DNA of 64,000 bases, taken from NCBI GenBank assembly GCA_945861085.1, contig OX244046.1, positions 186,001 through 250,000 of the forward strand. The letters run 5' to 3'. Made by a program: the position numbers and the translations under genes. The stretch is from Clostridioides difficile_D (GTDB lineage: Bacteria; Bacillota; Clostridia; Peptostreptococcales; Peptostreptococcaceae). This document shows, piece by piece, positions 47,461 to 56,772 of the stretch; within the stretch, counting starts at the first letter, position 1, and the number at the start of each line of letters is the position of its first letter. Below the pieces are notes generated by a model that was not told where the DNA came from, did no database searches, and was given only the letters and a program-made list of their open reading frames with translations.

Positions 47461-48093
47461 ATGTTGGGAAATAAAAATATATCAATGGCAGTTATAAGAA
47501 GGCTCCCAAAATATCATAGATATCTTGGAGACTTATTAGATAGGGATATACAAAGAATATCTTCTAAAGAATTGAGTGATATAATAGGGTTTACCGCTTC
47601 TCAAATAAGACAAGATTTAAACAACTTTGGTGGGTTTGGACAACAAGGATATGGTTATAATGTAGAAGCTCTTCATACTGAGATAGGTAAAATTCTTGGA
47701 TTGGATCGACCATACAACGCAGTTCTTGTAGGAGCAGGTAACTTAGGACAAGCTATAGCCAATTATGCAGGATTTAGAAAAGCTGGATTCGAGATAAAAG
47801 CTTTGTTTGATGCAAATCCTAGAATGATAGGTTTAAAGATAAGAGAATTTGAAGTATTAGATTCAGATACTTTAGAAGACTTTATAAAAAACAATGATAT
47901 AGATATTGCTGTATTATGTATACCTAAAAATGGAGCACAAGAAGTTATTAATAGAGTTGTAAAAGCTGGAATCAAAGGCGTGTGGAATTTTGCACCATTA
48001 GATTTAGAGGTTCCGAAAGGTGTTATAGTTGAAAATGTAAACCTAACAGAAAGCTTATTTACTTTATCGTATTTAATGAAAGAAGGAAAGTAG
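47461..48093 (+). CDS. rex: Redox-sensing transcriptional repressor Rex
   Basis: 210 residues. N-terminal winged HTH (~15-75: AVIRRLPKYHRYLGDLLDRD, ISSKELSDIIGFTASQIRQDLNNFG) and a Rossmann NADH-binding domain with GAGNLGQA near residue 90. Rex represses fermentation and energy genes when NAD+ is high and releases DNA when NADH rises. In C. difficile it is tied to butyrate and Stickland metabolism. ATG 47461 follows AGGAGGTG; the in-frame GTG at 47455 is inside that site. Confidence 0.97.
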   Translation: MLGNKNISMAVIRRLPKYHRYLGDLLDRDIQRISSKELSDIIGFTASQIRQDLNNFGGFGQQGYGYNVEALHTEIGKILGLDRPYNAVLVGAGNLGQAIANYAGFRKAGFEIKALFDANPRMIGLKIREFEVLDSDTLEDFIKNNDIDIAVLCIPKNGAQEVINRVVKAGIKGVWNFAPLDLEVPKGVIVENVNLTESLFTLSYLMKEGK

Positions 48094-48140
48094 ACAACAT
48101 AAAAATATTAATAATAAATAGTTGTGAAGAGTATTGAGAA

Positions 48141-48176
48141 AGTCAGAAGATTTAATATTAAATCCTCTGGCTTTTT
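48141..48176 (+). terminator. Terminator after rex
   Basis: AGTCAGAAGATTTAA pairs with TTAAATCCTCTGGCT with a few wobbles, followed by TTTTT. Confidence 0.85.
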
Positions 48177-48240
48177 GAAATATTAGGATAAAAATTTAAA
48201 GAATGTATGCAAATAAACAATATTAGGGAGAGTGATTTTT

Positions 48241-48771
48241 GTGGAGGAATTATGGAAAAAAGCAATTGAATTTCATGGTCATGAATGTCCAGGTTTAGCT
48301 ATAGGATTTAAAGCAGCACTTGCAGCAAGAGAATATTTGGGATGTAAACAATCAGGAGATGAGGAAGTTGTATGTATTTCTGAAAATGATGCTTGCGGAA
48401 TAGATGGGATACAAGTAGTTCTAAGTTGTACAATGGGTAAAGGGAATTTACTACTTAGGATGACTGGAAAATCAGTATATCATTTCTTTAATAGAGAGAA
48501 TGGAAAATCAATAAGAATATATGTAAAGTCAAAACCATTTGATATGGATAGAGAAGGATATAAGAAATACTTATTAGAAAGTGATTTTGAAGAAATATTT
48601 GAGATTACAGATACGAAGTTAAGGCTTCCTGAAAGAGCAAGAATATTTAAATCTCTTAAATGTGAAATATGTGGTGAATTTGCTTCTGAGCAATACATAA
48701 GAATTCAAGAAAATAAAAAAGTATGTCTTGATTGTTTTGATAAATATGAAAGATTCTATGAAGAGGATTAA
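48241..48771 (+). CDS. FmdE-family protein
   Basis: 176 residues starting at GTG 48241 (AGGGAG ~10 nt upstream). The FmdE domain carries FHGHECPGLAIGFKAALAA with the metal-binding His/Cys set, then ENDACGIDGIQVVLSCTMGKGN. The C-terminus is a treble-clef/zinc ribbon (CEICGEFASEQY, then KVCLDCFDKY). FmdE was named from formylmethanofuran dehydrogenase operons, but clostridia lack that pathway; the orphan proteins are thought to bind metal or molybdopterin. Its terminator-bounded position gives no partner. Confidence 0.85.
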   Translation: MEELWKKAIEFHGHECPGLAIGFKAALAAREYLGCKQSGDEEVVCISENDACGIDGIQVVLSCTMGKGNLLLRMTGKSVYHFFNRENGKSIRIYVKSKPFDMDREGYKKYLLESDFEEIFEITDTKLRLPERARIFKSLKCEICGEFASEQYIRIQENKKVCLDCFDKYERFYEED

Positions 48772-48881
48772 AGTTATATTAAATTAAAAGTATTAGATAT
48801 GTGTTAACAGTATTTTAAGATAAATTAGATAGCAACTATAATAAAACATATAAATGATATTACTTGAACCATACATAATTA

Positions 48882-48925
48882 AAAAGAGACTGATTAGTAT
48901 CTAAAAAATAAAATCAGTCTCTTTA
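48882..48925. terminator. Bidirectional terminator between fmdE-like and ferredoxin genes
   Basis: A perfect 13-bp stem, AAAGAGACTGATT (48883-48895) with AATCAGTCTCTTT (48912-48924). On the minus strand it is followed by a T run. Confidence 0.88.
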
Positions 48926-48939
48926 TGAATAACGAATTA

Positions 48940-49110
48940 TTATTCTGGTTGAGGTGCATCTACAGGACAAGCTCCTGCACAAGAACCACAGTCTATACAA
49001 GAACCAGCATCTATAACATATGCGTCGTCTCCAGCTGATATACAGCTAACAGGGCATTCAGCCTCACAAGCACCACAGCTTATACAAGCGTCAGTAATTT
49101 TATATGCCAT
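48940..49110 (-). CDS. 2[4Fe-4S] ferredoxin
   Basis: 56 residues, the size of clostridial ferredoxin. Two cluster motifs: CISCGACEAECPV and CIDCGSCAGACPV, separated by the usual SCISAGDDAYVIDAG segment. It shuttles electrons for pyruvate:ferredoxin oxidoreductase, hydrogenase and other low-potential enzymes in the cytoplasm. The start is the ATG at 49110, preceded on the minus strand by AGGGAGGA; the longer frame to 49179 runs through the promoter region. Monocistronic. Confidence 0.96.
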   Translation of the reverse strand: MAYKITDACISCGACEAECPVSCISAGDDAYVIDAGSCIDCGSCAGACPVDAPQPE

Positions 49111-49394
49111 TTTGAAATCCTCCCTTTTATATGTATTGTAATTCAATAACATTATAACAAATATTATTGAATATAACAATTAAATTAATTCTACAACAAA
49201 AACTTTATTATGATATTCTTGTTTGAAAGTTTTACAATAAAATTTAATCTGCTTATATTTTTATTTATTTTAAAGAAATTTATTTTAAAAATAAAATTAA
49301 ATTTAAAAAGTTGTCTATTGATTATATTTAAAAATGTTATACTCTAAAAAAGTATATTTTGTTTTAAAATCTGTTAATACAAAGGAGGTTTAAT

Positions 49395-50462
49395 ATGAAG
49401 AATAAATTAGTTTACATATGTATTATGAGTCTATTGTTATTTGTAGTAGGATGCTCTAATAATCCAAATGAGGAAAATGCTATTAAAAAAGACTCTAAGA
49501 ATAACCAAAGTCAGGCTAAAGAAGAAAAAAGAGAACCTGTAAAAAAAGACATAACTATAAGTTTCGCTGGTGATGTAACTATGGGAAACTATAAAGGTTC
49601 ATCGTATTATGGTAGTTTTGACCATGAATTTAAAAGACAAGGAGAAGACTACAACTATTTTCTTAAAAATGTAAAACCTGTATTTGAAAAAGATGACCTA
49701 ACAGTAGTTAATTTAGAAGGTCCACTTACTACAGCATCAAATGCAAAAGAAAAAAAATTTGCATTTAAAGGAAAGCCAGGGTATGTAAATATTTTAAAAT
49801 CTGGCAGTGTAGAGGCAGTAAGTGTTGCAAATAATCATTCAGAAGATTATTTTGAAGAAGGGATGAAAGATACACAGTTTATATTGGATGAGAATAAAAT
49901 AAATTATTTTGGATTAGGTAAAGATACTGTTGTAGATGTCAAAGGAATTAAGGTGGGTCTATTAGGATATAATGGATTATACACTGAATATAATGAAAAA
50001 AACTTAAAACAAATGGAAGATGATATTAAGTTGCTAAAAAAGAAATCTGATGTTGTTGTGGTGTACTTTCATTGGGGTATAGAATTAGACTATTATCCAG
50101 ATAAAAAGCAAAAAGACTTTGCCCATTATGTAATAGACAAGGGAGCCGATTTAGTTATGGGTTCTCACCCACATGTGATTCAAGGTATAGAAAAGTATAA
50201 AGATAAGTATATAGTTTATAGCCTAGGGAATTTTTGTTTTGGAGGAAATAAGAATCCTTCTGATACAGATAGTTATATATATCAACAAACTTTTACTTTT
50301 TCAGATAATAAATTAACTTCAATTAAAGAGCCAAATATAATACCAACTGCAATAACATCTAGTAGCTCTAGAAATAACTATCAACCAAAAGTATTGTATG
50401 GAAGTGAGAAGGAAAGAGTTTTAAATAAACTAGAAAAAATAAGTAAAGATTTGAATAAATAA
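49395..50462 (+). CDS. CapA-family lipoprotein (metallophosphatase-like, PgsA/CapA type)
   Basis: 355 residues. A lipoprotein signal peptide (MKNKLVYICIMSLLLFVVGC, lipobox VVGC, modified Cys20) is followed by a charged linker and the CapA domain: SFAGDVTMGN, VVNLEGPLTT, SVANNHSEDYFEEG, YFHWGIELDYYPD and LVMGSHPHVIQGIE. CapA proteins belong to the calcineurin-like fold and take part in poly-gamma-glutamate production or related surface polymer steps. No capB/capC neighbours are present, so the role is open. A 16-bp tandem duplication spans its stop codon. Confidence 0.9.
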   Translation: MKNKLVYICIMSLLLFVVGCSNNPNEENAIKKDSKNNQSQAKEEKREPVKKDITISFAGDVTMGNYKGSSYYGSFDHEFKRQGEDYNYFLKNVKPVFEKDDLTVVNLEGPLTTASNAKEKKFAFKGKPGYVNILKSGSVEAVSVANNHSEDYFEEGMKDTQFILDENKINYFGLGKDTVVDVKGIKVGLLGYNGLYTEYNEKNLKQMEDDIKLLKKKSDVVVVYFHWGIELDYYPDKKQKDFAHYVIDKGADLVMGSHPHVIQGIEKYKDKYIVYSLGNFCFGGNKNPSDTDSYIYQQTFTFSDNKLTSIKEPNIIPTAITSSSSRNNYQPKVLYGSEKERVLNKLEKISKDLNK

Positions 50463-50476
50463 AGATTTGAATAAAT
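50445..50476 (+). repeat. 16-bp tandem duplication over the capA-like stop codon
   Basis: AAAGATTTGAATAAAT occurs twice head to tail (50445-50460 and 50461-50476). The stop TAA falls at the junction. Confidence 0.9.
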
Positions 50477-50558
50477 AAAAATGTAAAAAAAAATAAATAT
50501 ATATATTTATTTTAATAATTTATATTTTGTTTAAGGCATGGAAAATCGTGGTATTAAA

Positions 50559-50620
50559 TAAGTAGATTTTAATAGTTAAATTATAGTCAATTATAATAAA
50601 GCTATTTAATCTACTTTTTT
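50559..50620 (+). terminator. Terminator before cooS
   Basis: AAGTAGATT pairs with AATCTACTT, with AATAG/CTATT inside, followed by TTTTT. It ends the CapA-like transcript. Confidence 0.8.
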
Positions 50621-50648
50621 AATATAAAAATATAAGGGGGAATTTGTA

Positions 50649-52550
50649 ATGGCTTGTAACACTTGTAAAATGTGCGAAAGTGCAGACAAGAAATTAGAAA
50701 GTTTTGTAGCTTCAAAGGATGTTGAAACAGCATTTCATAGAACAGAAGATCAAAAAGTTAAATGTGGTTTTGGACTTCAGGGGGTTTGTTGTAGACTCTG
50801 TTCAAATGGACCATGTAGAGTAACTCCTAAATCACCAAGAGGTATATGTGGAGCAGATGCAGACACTATAGTAGCAAGGAACTTTTTAAGAGCAGTAGCA
50901 TCAGGAGCAGCTTGTTATTTACATGTGGTAGAAAATACAGCTAAGAATTTAAAAAATGTTGGAATAACTAAAGGTGTTGTTAAAGGAGAAAAAACATTAA
51001 ATCAATTAGCAGAAATGTTTGGAATAGAAAGTGATGAAAAGTATGATAAATGTATAAAGGTTGCTGATAAAGTTATCAATGATTTGTATAAATCAAGAGA
51101 TGATAAGATGGAATTAGTAGAAAAAATAGCTTATGCACCTAGAGTGAAAAAGTGGAAAGAGTTAGGTATAATGCCTGGTGGTGCAAAGTCAGAAGTTTTT
51201 GATGCAATAGTAAAATCATCAACAAATTTAAATAGTGACCCAGTAGACATGCTAGTTAATTGTTTGAACTTAGGTATATCAACAGGATTATATGGTCTTA
51301 CACTAACTAATCTTTTAAATGATGTTATGTTAGGAGAACCAGTTATAAGAATGGCTCCTGTAGGATTTAATGTAATAGACCCAGACTACATAAATATAAT
51401 GATAACAGGTCATCAACATTCAACATTTGCAAATTTCCAAGATAGATTAAAAGATGAAGATGTTATAAAATTAGCTCAATCTGTTGGTGCAAAAGGATTT
51501 AAGCTAGTAGGATGTACATGTGTTGGTCAAGATTTACAATTAAGAGGAGAACATTATCAAGAAGTATTTGCTGGACATGCTGGTAACAATTTTACAAGCG
51601 AGGCTGTTTTATCAACTGGAGCAATAGATATAGTTCTTTCAGAATTTAACTGTACTATACCAGGTCTTGAACCAATAGCAGATAAATATAAAGTAAAAAT
51701 GGTTTGTTTAGATGATGTTGCTAAAAAAGCCAATGCAGAATACATAGGTTTAGACAGAAGTAAATTAGATGAACTTAGTAACACTTTAATAGAAAAAGCA
51801 TTAGAATCTTATAAAGAGAGAAGAGGACGTGTTGAAATAGATATACCAAAGGACCATGGATTTGAACAATCTTTAACTGGTGTAAGTGAAAAGAACCTGA
51901 AAGCGTTTTTAGGAGATTCATGGAAGCCTCTTATTAATTTAATAGCAGAAGGAAAAATTAAAGGTGTTGCAGCTGTTGTAGGATGTTCAAATATGACAGC
52001 AGGAGGGCATGATGTAAATACTGTTGAGCTTACTAAAGAATTGATTAAAAAAGATATAATAGTACTTTCTGCAGGATGCTCTACTGGAGGACTAGAAAAT
52101 GTTGGTCTTATGTCACCTGGAGCAGAAGAATTAGCAGGAGAAAACTTAAAAGAAGTATGTAAGACTCTAGGAATACCACCAGTATTAAACTTTGGACCAT
52201 GTCTAGCTATAGGAAGACTAGAAATAGTAGCAACAGAATTAGCAGCTGAGCTTGGAATTGACTTGCCACAATTACCATTGGTACTTTCAGCACCACAATG
52301 GCTGGAAGAACAAGCATTAGCTGATGGAGCTTTTGGTCTTGCTCTTGGTTTACCTCTTCATTTAGCTTTACCTCCATTTATAACAGGAGGAAAATTAGTA
52401 ACAGAAGTATTAACAGAAAAACTAAAAGACTTAACAGGAGGACATGTTATAGTGAATCCAGACCCTAAATCTTCAGCTAATCAATTAGAAGAAATAATAA
52501 TAGACAGAAGAAAAAATTTAGGGTTAAAGGATGTGGAATGTAATGCATAG
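50649..52550 (+). CDS. cooS: Anaerobic carbon monoxide dehydrogenase, catalytic subunit
   Basis: 633 residues, the length of monofunctional CooS. N-terminal cysteines for the D- and B-clusters: CNTCKMC, then CGFGLQGVCCRLCSNGPC. C-cluster and proton-path residues include GHQHSTFANF, VGCTCVGQDLQLRGEH and VVGCSNMTAGGHD, plus STGGLENVGLMSPG and NFGPCLAIGR. It interconverts CO and CO2 on a Ni-Fe-S cluster. The following cooF-like and NADH oxidoreductase genes indicate that electrons are passed to NAD(P), not into acetyl-CoA synthesis directly. GGGGGA precedes the ATG. Confidence 0.96.
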   Translation: MACNTCKMCESADKKLESFVASKDVETAFHRTEDQKVKCGFGLQGVCCRLCSNGPCRVTPKSPRGICGADADTIVARNFLRAVASGAACYLHVVENTAKNLKNVGITKGVVKGEKTLNQLAEMFGIESDEKYDKCIKVADKVINDLYKSRDDKMELVEKIAYAPRVKKWKELGIMPGGAKSEVFDAIVKSSTNLNSDPVDMLVNCLNLGISTGLYGLTLTNLLNDVMLGEPVIRMAPVGFNVIDPDYINIMITGHQHSTFANFQDRLKDEDVIKLAQSVGAKGFKLVGCTCVGQDLQLRGEHYQEVFAGHAGNNFTSEAVLSTGAIDIVLSEFNCTIPGLEPIADKYKVKMVCLDDVAKKANAEYIGLDRSKLDELSNTLIEKALESYKERRGRVEIDIPKDHGFEQSLTGVSEKNLKAFLGDSWKPLINLIAEGKIKGVAAVVGCSNMTAGGHDVNTVELTKELIKKDIIVLSAGCSTGGLENVGLMSPGAEELAGENLKEVCKTLGIPPVLNFGPCLAIGRLEIVATELAAELGIDLPQLPLVLSAPQWLEEQALADGAFGLALGLPLHLALPPFITGGKLVTEVLTEKLKDLTGGHVIVNPDPKSSANQLEEIIIDRRKNLGLKDVECNA

Positions 52551-53016
52551 AATTTTTATAAATAAAGATTTATGTACAGGATGCAAGAGTTGTGTATTAG
52601 CATGTATGCTAAAACATAATAAAGATTATGACATGTATACTCTTGATTTAGAAAATATAGATAATGATAGTAGAGGACATATAGAATTAGATAGCAAACA
52701 TAATAATCCAGTTCCAATTCTTTGTAGACACTGTGATGAACCTGAATGTGTATTAGCATGTATGAGTGGTGCAATGCACAAAAATAGTGAAAGTGGAATC
52801 GTTTCATATGATGAAGAAAAATGTGGTTCATGTTATATGTGTGTAATGTCTTGTCCATATGGATTATTAAAACCAGATGACAGAAGCAAGCAAAACATAC
52901 TTAAATGTGATTTGTGTAAAGATGAGGAATATCCTAGATGTGTAGCTAATTGCCCAAGTGGAGCAATTGAATTACAGAAGGAGGAAAATGATGAATTATG
53001 TAGTGTTAGGAGCTAG
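52543..53016 (+). CDS. cooF: CooF-like 4Fe-4S ferredoxin subunit
   Basis: 157 residues with four cysteine motifs for [4Fe-4S] clusters: CTGCKSCVLACMLKH, CRHCDEPECVLACM, CGSCYMCVMSCPYG and CDLCKDEEYPRCVANCP. It carries electrons from CooS to the oxidoreductase encoded next. The start at 52543 overlaps the end of cooS by 8 nt; an in-frame ATG at 52531 is also possible. Confidence 0.92.
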   Translation: MHRIFINKDLCTGCKSCVLACMLKHNKDYDMYTLDLENIDNDSRGHIELDSKHNNPVPILCRHCDEPECVLACMSGAMHKNSESGIVSYDEEKCGSCYMCVMSCPYGLLKPDDRSKQNILKCDLCKDEEYPRCVANCPSGAIELQKEENDELCSVRS

Positions 53017-54217
53017 TGCGGCTGGTATAAATGCAGTAAAAACATTAAGAGAATTAGATAAAGATTCAAATATAGTAGTAATTTCTAAAGATGAAAACAT
53101 ATACTCAAGATGTATGTTACATCATGTTATATCTGAACACAGAACTTTAAAACAAATAAATTTTGTTGATGAAGACTTTATGGAGAAAAATAATGTAAAT
53201 TGGATTTCAGGTAAGATTGTTAAAGGTATAAATATAAATAAAAAAGTAGTTCAGACAGAAGATATTAATGTAAATTATGATAAACTTTTAATAGCTACAG
53301 GAGCATCTTCTGCTATTCCTCCTATAAAAAACTTGAGAGATGGAAATTTTGTATATTCTGTGAGAAATATAGATGATATTTATAAAATAAAACAAAAAGC
53401 AGAGAACTCTAAAAATGTAGTTATAATAGGTGCTGGCCTAGTTGGTATAGATGCACTAGTTGGATTATTTAAATATGAGCAATTAAATATTTCTGTAGCT
53501 TTTATGGAAAAGTATATTTTAGATAGACAATTAGATGAATATACAGCATCAGTATATGAAAATAAGTTTAAAGAAAAGGGTGTAAAATTTTACCCAAGCG
53601 CATCAATACAAGAAATTATCTTGGATAACAGTAAAAATGTTAAAGGTGTTGCATTTTCAAATGGAGAAATTCTAAATGCAGATATGGTAATTGTAGCTAC
53701 AGGAGTTAAACCAAATGCTGATTTTTTAGATGAAACAGGAATAGAATATGATAGAGGTATAATAATAGATGCTATGTGTCAAACAACACAAAAGGATATA
53801 TATGCAGCAGGAGATGTTGTAGGCAAAAATGCTATTTGGCCTCTAGCAGTAAAGCAAGGAATTGTAGCTGCATATAATATGGCTGGAAAAGATAAAAAAA
53901 TAGAAGATGAATTTGCTTTTAAAAATAGTATGAATTTCATGGACATACCAACTATTTCTATAGGAATGAATACACCTGTAGATGATAGCTATAAAGTATT
54001 AACTAGACATGGAATTAATGATTATAAAAAGTTTGTTTTTAAAGATAATGTAATCTATGGAGCAGTTATACAAGGAGATATTTCATATGTAGGTGTACTA
54101 ACTTATTTAATAAAAAATAAAGTTGAAATATCTGATTTGGAAAATAGGATATTTGATGTATGTTATGCAGACTTTTTTAATATAAAAGAAAATGGAGAAT
54201 TTTGTTATAACGTATAA
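52991..54217 (+). CDS. FAD-dependent NAD(P)H oxidoreductase of the CODH operon
   Basis: 408 residues. FAD-binding GASAAGINAVKTL at the N-terminus, NAD-binding GAGLVGIDAL near 155, and the second FAD motif DIYAAGDVVG near 270, with SRCMLHHVIS instead of a redox disulfide. It resembles NADH oxidase/rubredoxin reductase-like proteins found beside cooS in clostridia. It would move electrons from CooF to NAD(P)+. It overlaps the cooF end by 26 nt. AAGGAGG precedes the ATG pair at 52988/52991. Confidence 0.9.
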   Translation: MNYVVLGASAAGINAVKTLRELDKDSNIVVISKDENIYSRCMLHHVISEHRTLKQINFVDEDFMEKNNVNWISGKIVKGININKKVVQTEDINVNYDKLLIATGASSAIPPIKNLRDGNFVYSVRNIDDIYKIKQKAENSKNVVIIGAGLVGIDALVGLFKYEQLNISVAFMEKYILDRQLDEYTASVYENKFKEKGVKFYPSASIQEIILDNSKNVKGVAFSNGEILNADMVIVATGVKPNADFLDETGIEYDRGIIIDAMCQTTQKDIYAAGDVVGKNAIWPLAVKQGIVAAYNMAGKDKKIEDEFAFKNSMNFMDIPTISIGMNTPVDDSYKVLTRHGINDYKKFVFKDNVIYGAVIQGDISYVGVLTYLIKNKVEISDLENRIFDVCYADFFNIKENGEFCYNV

Positions 54218-54256
54218 TGTATATGTAGAGTAAAGTTGGTAAATACAAGAAAACAA

Positions 54257-54318
54257 TAAATAGAGTTATTCTAAAATAAGAAAAAATAAGAAGTCTTATT
54301 TAGAAATAGCTCTATTTT
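54257..54318. terminator. Terminator between the CODH operon and cfa
   Basis: AAATAGAG...CTCTATTT with an inner ATTCTAAAATAAGA/TCTTATTTAGAAAT stem, followed by TTTTT on the plus strand. Confidence 0.82.
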
Positions 54319-54355
54319 TGTAATTAAGTTTAAATTATATCTGATTTGTAAAATA

Positions 54356-55543
54356 TTATTTTGAACAAGTATACATATACTCTCTAGTTAGAGGTAAATC
54401 ATTTTTTATACCTTTAGTGAAAAGTATTTGATGTATATCTATGATACCAGTGTTGAAAGCAGCAGCACAAGAGTAAAGGTATAAATCCCACATTCTTATA
54501 AACTTATCATCAAACATCTCTTTAATCTTTGGAAGATTCTCATAGAAGTTTTTTTGCCAGTATAGTAAAGTTTTTACATAATGTAATCTTAGACTTTCCA
54601 CATCTATAGTGTGATATTTGTAATCGCTACAAATATGTATCATTTCTCTTAGACTAGGAATAACTCCTCCTGGGAAAATATATTTTTTTATCCAAGGGTC
54701 TCCATAAGATTCCTTTAGACCACTTATATAGTGAAGTAAAAATAATCCACTATCTTTTAGAACAGCATTTACATTTTTAATAAAAAGTTCATAGTTTTCC
54801 CTACCAACATGTTCAAGCATACCAACACTTACAACTCTATCAAACATAAGGTTTGAGTTTTTGAGCTCTCTATAGTCCATAAGTTTTACTTCAAGGTAGT
54901 CTTGAAGGTTCTCTTCTTTGATTCTTTTATTAAATTCTTTAAATTGTTCTTCACTAAGCGTAATTCCAACGCCATGAATTTTATATTTTTTTGCTGCTTC
55001 TATTAGTAAGAATCCCCAACCACACCCAATATCAAGAAGACTCATACCTTCTTCTAGATTTAGTTTAGTTAATATATGGTGAACCTTGTTGACTTGAGCC
55101 TCATAAAGAGTATCATTATCATTTCTAAAATATGCACAAGAATAACTAAGTGTCTTGTCTAACCACAAGCTATAAAAATCGTTACCAATATCATAGTGAG
55201 CATGTATTTCTTTCTTTTGATGCCTCATTGAATTTGATGAGTGTAGTAGATGTTTTACAGCTGAATTATCCATATTGAATTTGTCTATTTGTTTTAAAAG
55301 TAGATTCAAAGTTAAGAATAAATCCCCTTCAACTTCAATATCTCTATTTATATAGGCTTCTCCAAGTGCTAAAGATGTACTTTTTAGTAGTTCAGATTTG
55401 CTAATATCATTATTTATAATAACTTTAAACTGAGGAGAGCCGTTTCCAATTAGAAACTCTTCTCCATCTTTAGGCCTAACTAGAAATGGTGTTTCACCAA
55501 ATCTTTCTAAATAGTCTTTTAAAAAATTTTTTGTAATATTCAT
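54356..55543 (-). CDS. cfa: Cyclopropane-fatty-acyl-phospholipid synthase
   Basis: 395 residues. The SAM-binding site is LLDIGCGWGFLLIEAAKK near residue 165; family landmarks are HYDIGNDFYSLWLDKTLSYSCAYF (residues ~116-139), GITLSEEQ, and YIFPGGVIPSLREM. It adds a methylene bridge to unsaturated acyl chains of membrane lipids. The His and Tyr positions for lipid and bicarbonate binding look intact. AAGGAG lies ahead of the ATG on the minus strand. Monocistronic. Confidence 0.94.
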   Translation of the reverse strand: MNITKNFLKDYLERFGETPFLVRPKDGEEFLIGNGSPQFKVIINNDISKSELLKSTSLALGEAYINRDIEVEGDLFLTLNLLLKQIDKFNMDNSAVKHLLHSSNSMRHQKKEIHAHYDIGNDFYSLWLDKTLSYSCAYFRNDNDTLYEAQVNKVHHILTKLNLEEGMSLLDIGCGWGFLLIEAAKKYKIHGVGITLSEEQFKEFNKRIKEENLQDYLEVKLMDYRELKNSNLMFDRVVSVGMLEHVGRENYELFIKNVNAVLKDSGLFLLHYISGLKESYGDPWIKKYIFPGGVIPSLREMIHICSDYKYHTIDVESLRLHYVKTLLYWQKNFYENLPKIKEMFDDKFIRMWDLYLYSCAAAFNTGIIDIHQILFTKGIKNDLPLTREYMYTCSK

Positions 55544-55820
55544 ATTACCAGCTCCTTCTAATGTAAATCCAGTAAGTTTTCCTTGCTTAAAGTATATTAT
55601 ATTCCTTTTTTTAAAAAAGTAAAATTTTTTTCAATAAATTATTTATTTGCAGGAAATTTATCTTTTATAAAGGAATTTCATATTGTAGTATATTTTTTGC
55701 TTATAAATTTTCGTATTGGATATAATATTTAACTGTTAATGATATAATAATTTTAATCTATAAGGTACAATAAAATTTTGCAGTAAATAGCTTAAATCTA
55801 TTTTATAAAGGAGTTGTGGG

Positions 55821-56645
55821 ATGGAAGTATATGCTTTGGTTGGGTCAAGTGGTACAGGTAAGAGTTTTAAGGCTTTAGAGTTCGCCTATGAAAATGATAT
55901 AGATTATATAATTGATGATGGAATTTTGATATACAAAAACAAAGTTTTAGCTGGAATATCGGCAAAACAAGCAAGTACCACTATAGAAGCAGTTAAAAGA
56001 GCTATTTTTTATGATTTGGACCATAGACAAGAAGTTAGAGAAACAATTAAAAAAGAAAATATAAGAAGAATTCTTATTATTGGTACATCAAAAAAAATGG
56101 TTAATCAAATTGTAGATAGATTATCAATTGGAAGAGTTTATAAATTTGTAAATATCCAAGACATAAGTACTAAGTATGAAATAGAAATAGCAAAAAAATC
56201 TAGAAAAGAAGGAAATCATGTAATTCCTGTTCCAGCAGTTGAGATAAAAAGTATGACAAGTGGTCTTAGTATAAATCCACTGAAGAGGCTTTTTAGAAAA
56301 GGTAATAATAGGAATATGGTAGTTTTAGAAAAAACAATTATAAGACCAACTTTTAGCTATATTGGAAAATTTTATATTAGTGCTGATGTAATTAAACAGA
56401 TTATTGAATATGAAGTATACAACTTTGGAAGCATTGATAGAATAAATAAAATCAATATAGAGAATTGCAATAATTTTATGAATATTTTTGTAAGTATAAA
56501 TATCAATGATTTGGAAGTTATAAAAAAAATTGAAGATATGCAACAGATAATAAAAAAGTCTATTGAGAAAATGACTTTAGTTAATGTACAAAAAATAGAT
56601 ATTAACATTCATAAAATTAAAAAAATAAACTTCCTCTCATGTTAA
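55821..56645 (+). CDS. P-loop protein fused to an Asp23/Gls24-like domain
   Basis: 274 residues. The N-terminal half is a P-loop NTPase with Walker A VGSSGTGKSFKALEFA (residues 6-21), a Walker B-like RILIIGTSKK, and no obvious helicase or ABC signature. The C-terminal ~100 residues (VLEKTIIRPTFSYIGKFYISADVIKQI onward, then FVSININDLEVIKKIEDMQ and a repeat-like MTLVNVQKIDINIHKI) resemble the DUF322/Asp23 fold of alkaline-shock proteins. Function unknown. It stands alone before gluD with AAGGAG. The domain reading is by eye. Confidence 0.72.
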   Translation: MEVYALVGSSGTGKSFKALEFAYENDIDYIIDDGILIYKNKVLAGISAKQASTTIEAVKRAIFYDLDHRQEVRETIKKENIRRILIIGTSKKMVNQIVDRLSIGRVYKFVNIQDISTKYEIEIAKKSRKEGNHVIPVPAVEIKSMTSGLSINPLKRLFRKGNNRNMVVLEKTIIRPTFSYIGKFYISADVIKQIIEYEVYNFGSIDRINKINIENCNNFMNIFVSININDLEVIKKIEDMQQIIKKSIEKMTLVNVQKIDINIHKIKKINFLSC

Positions 56646-56687
56646 AAAATAAACTGAAAAAATGATATACTAATTTGCAATAAAGTG

Positions 56688-56696
56688 TGCTATAAT
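56688..56696 (+). promoter_or_regulatory. Extended -10 promoter for gluD
   Basis: TGCTATAAT at 56688-56696 is an extended -10 element; no good -35 was found at the right distance. The ATG is ~76 nt downstream. Confidence 0.5.
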
Positions 56697-56772
56697 TAAA
56701 CTGTAAATTTAGGAAATGGTTTTTCTAAATGGAGTATACATAATTATAACGTATTTATAAGGGGGCTTTCAA

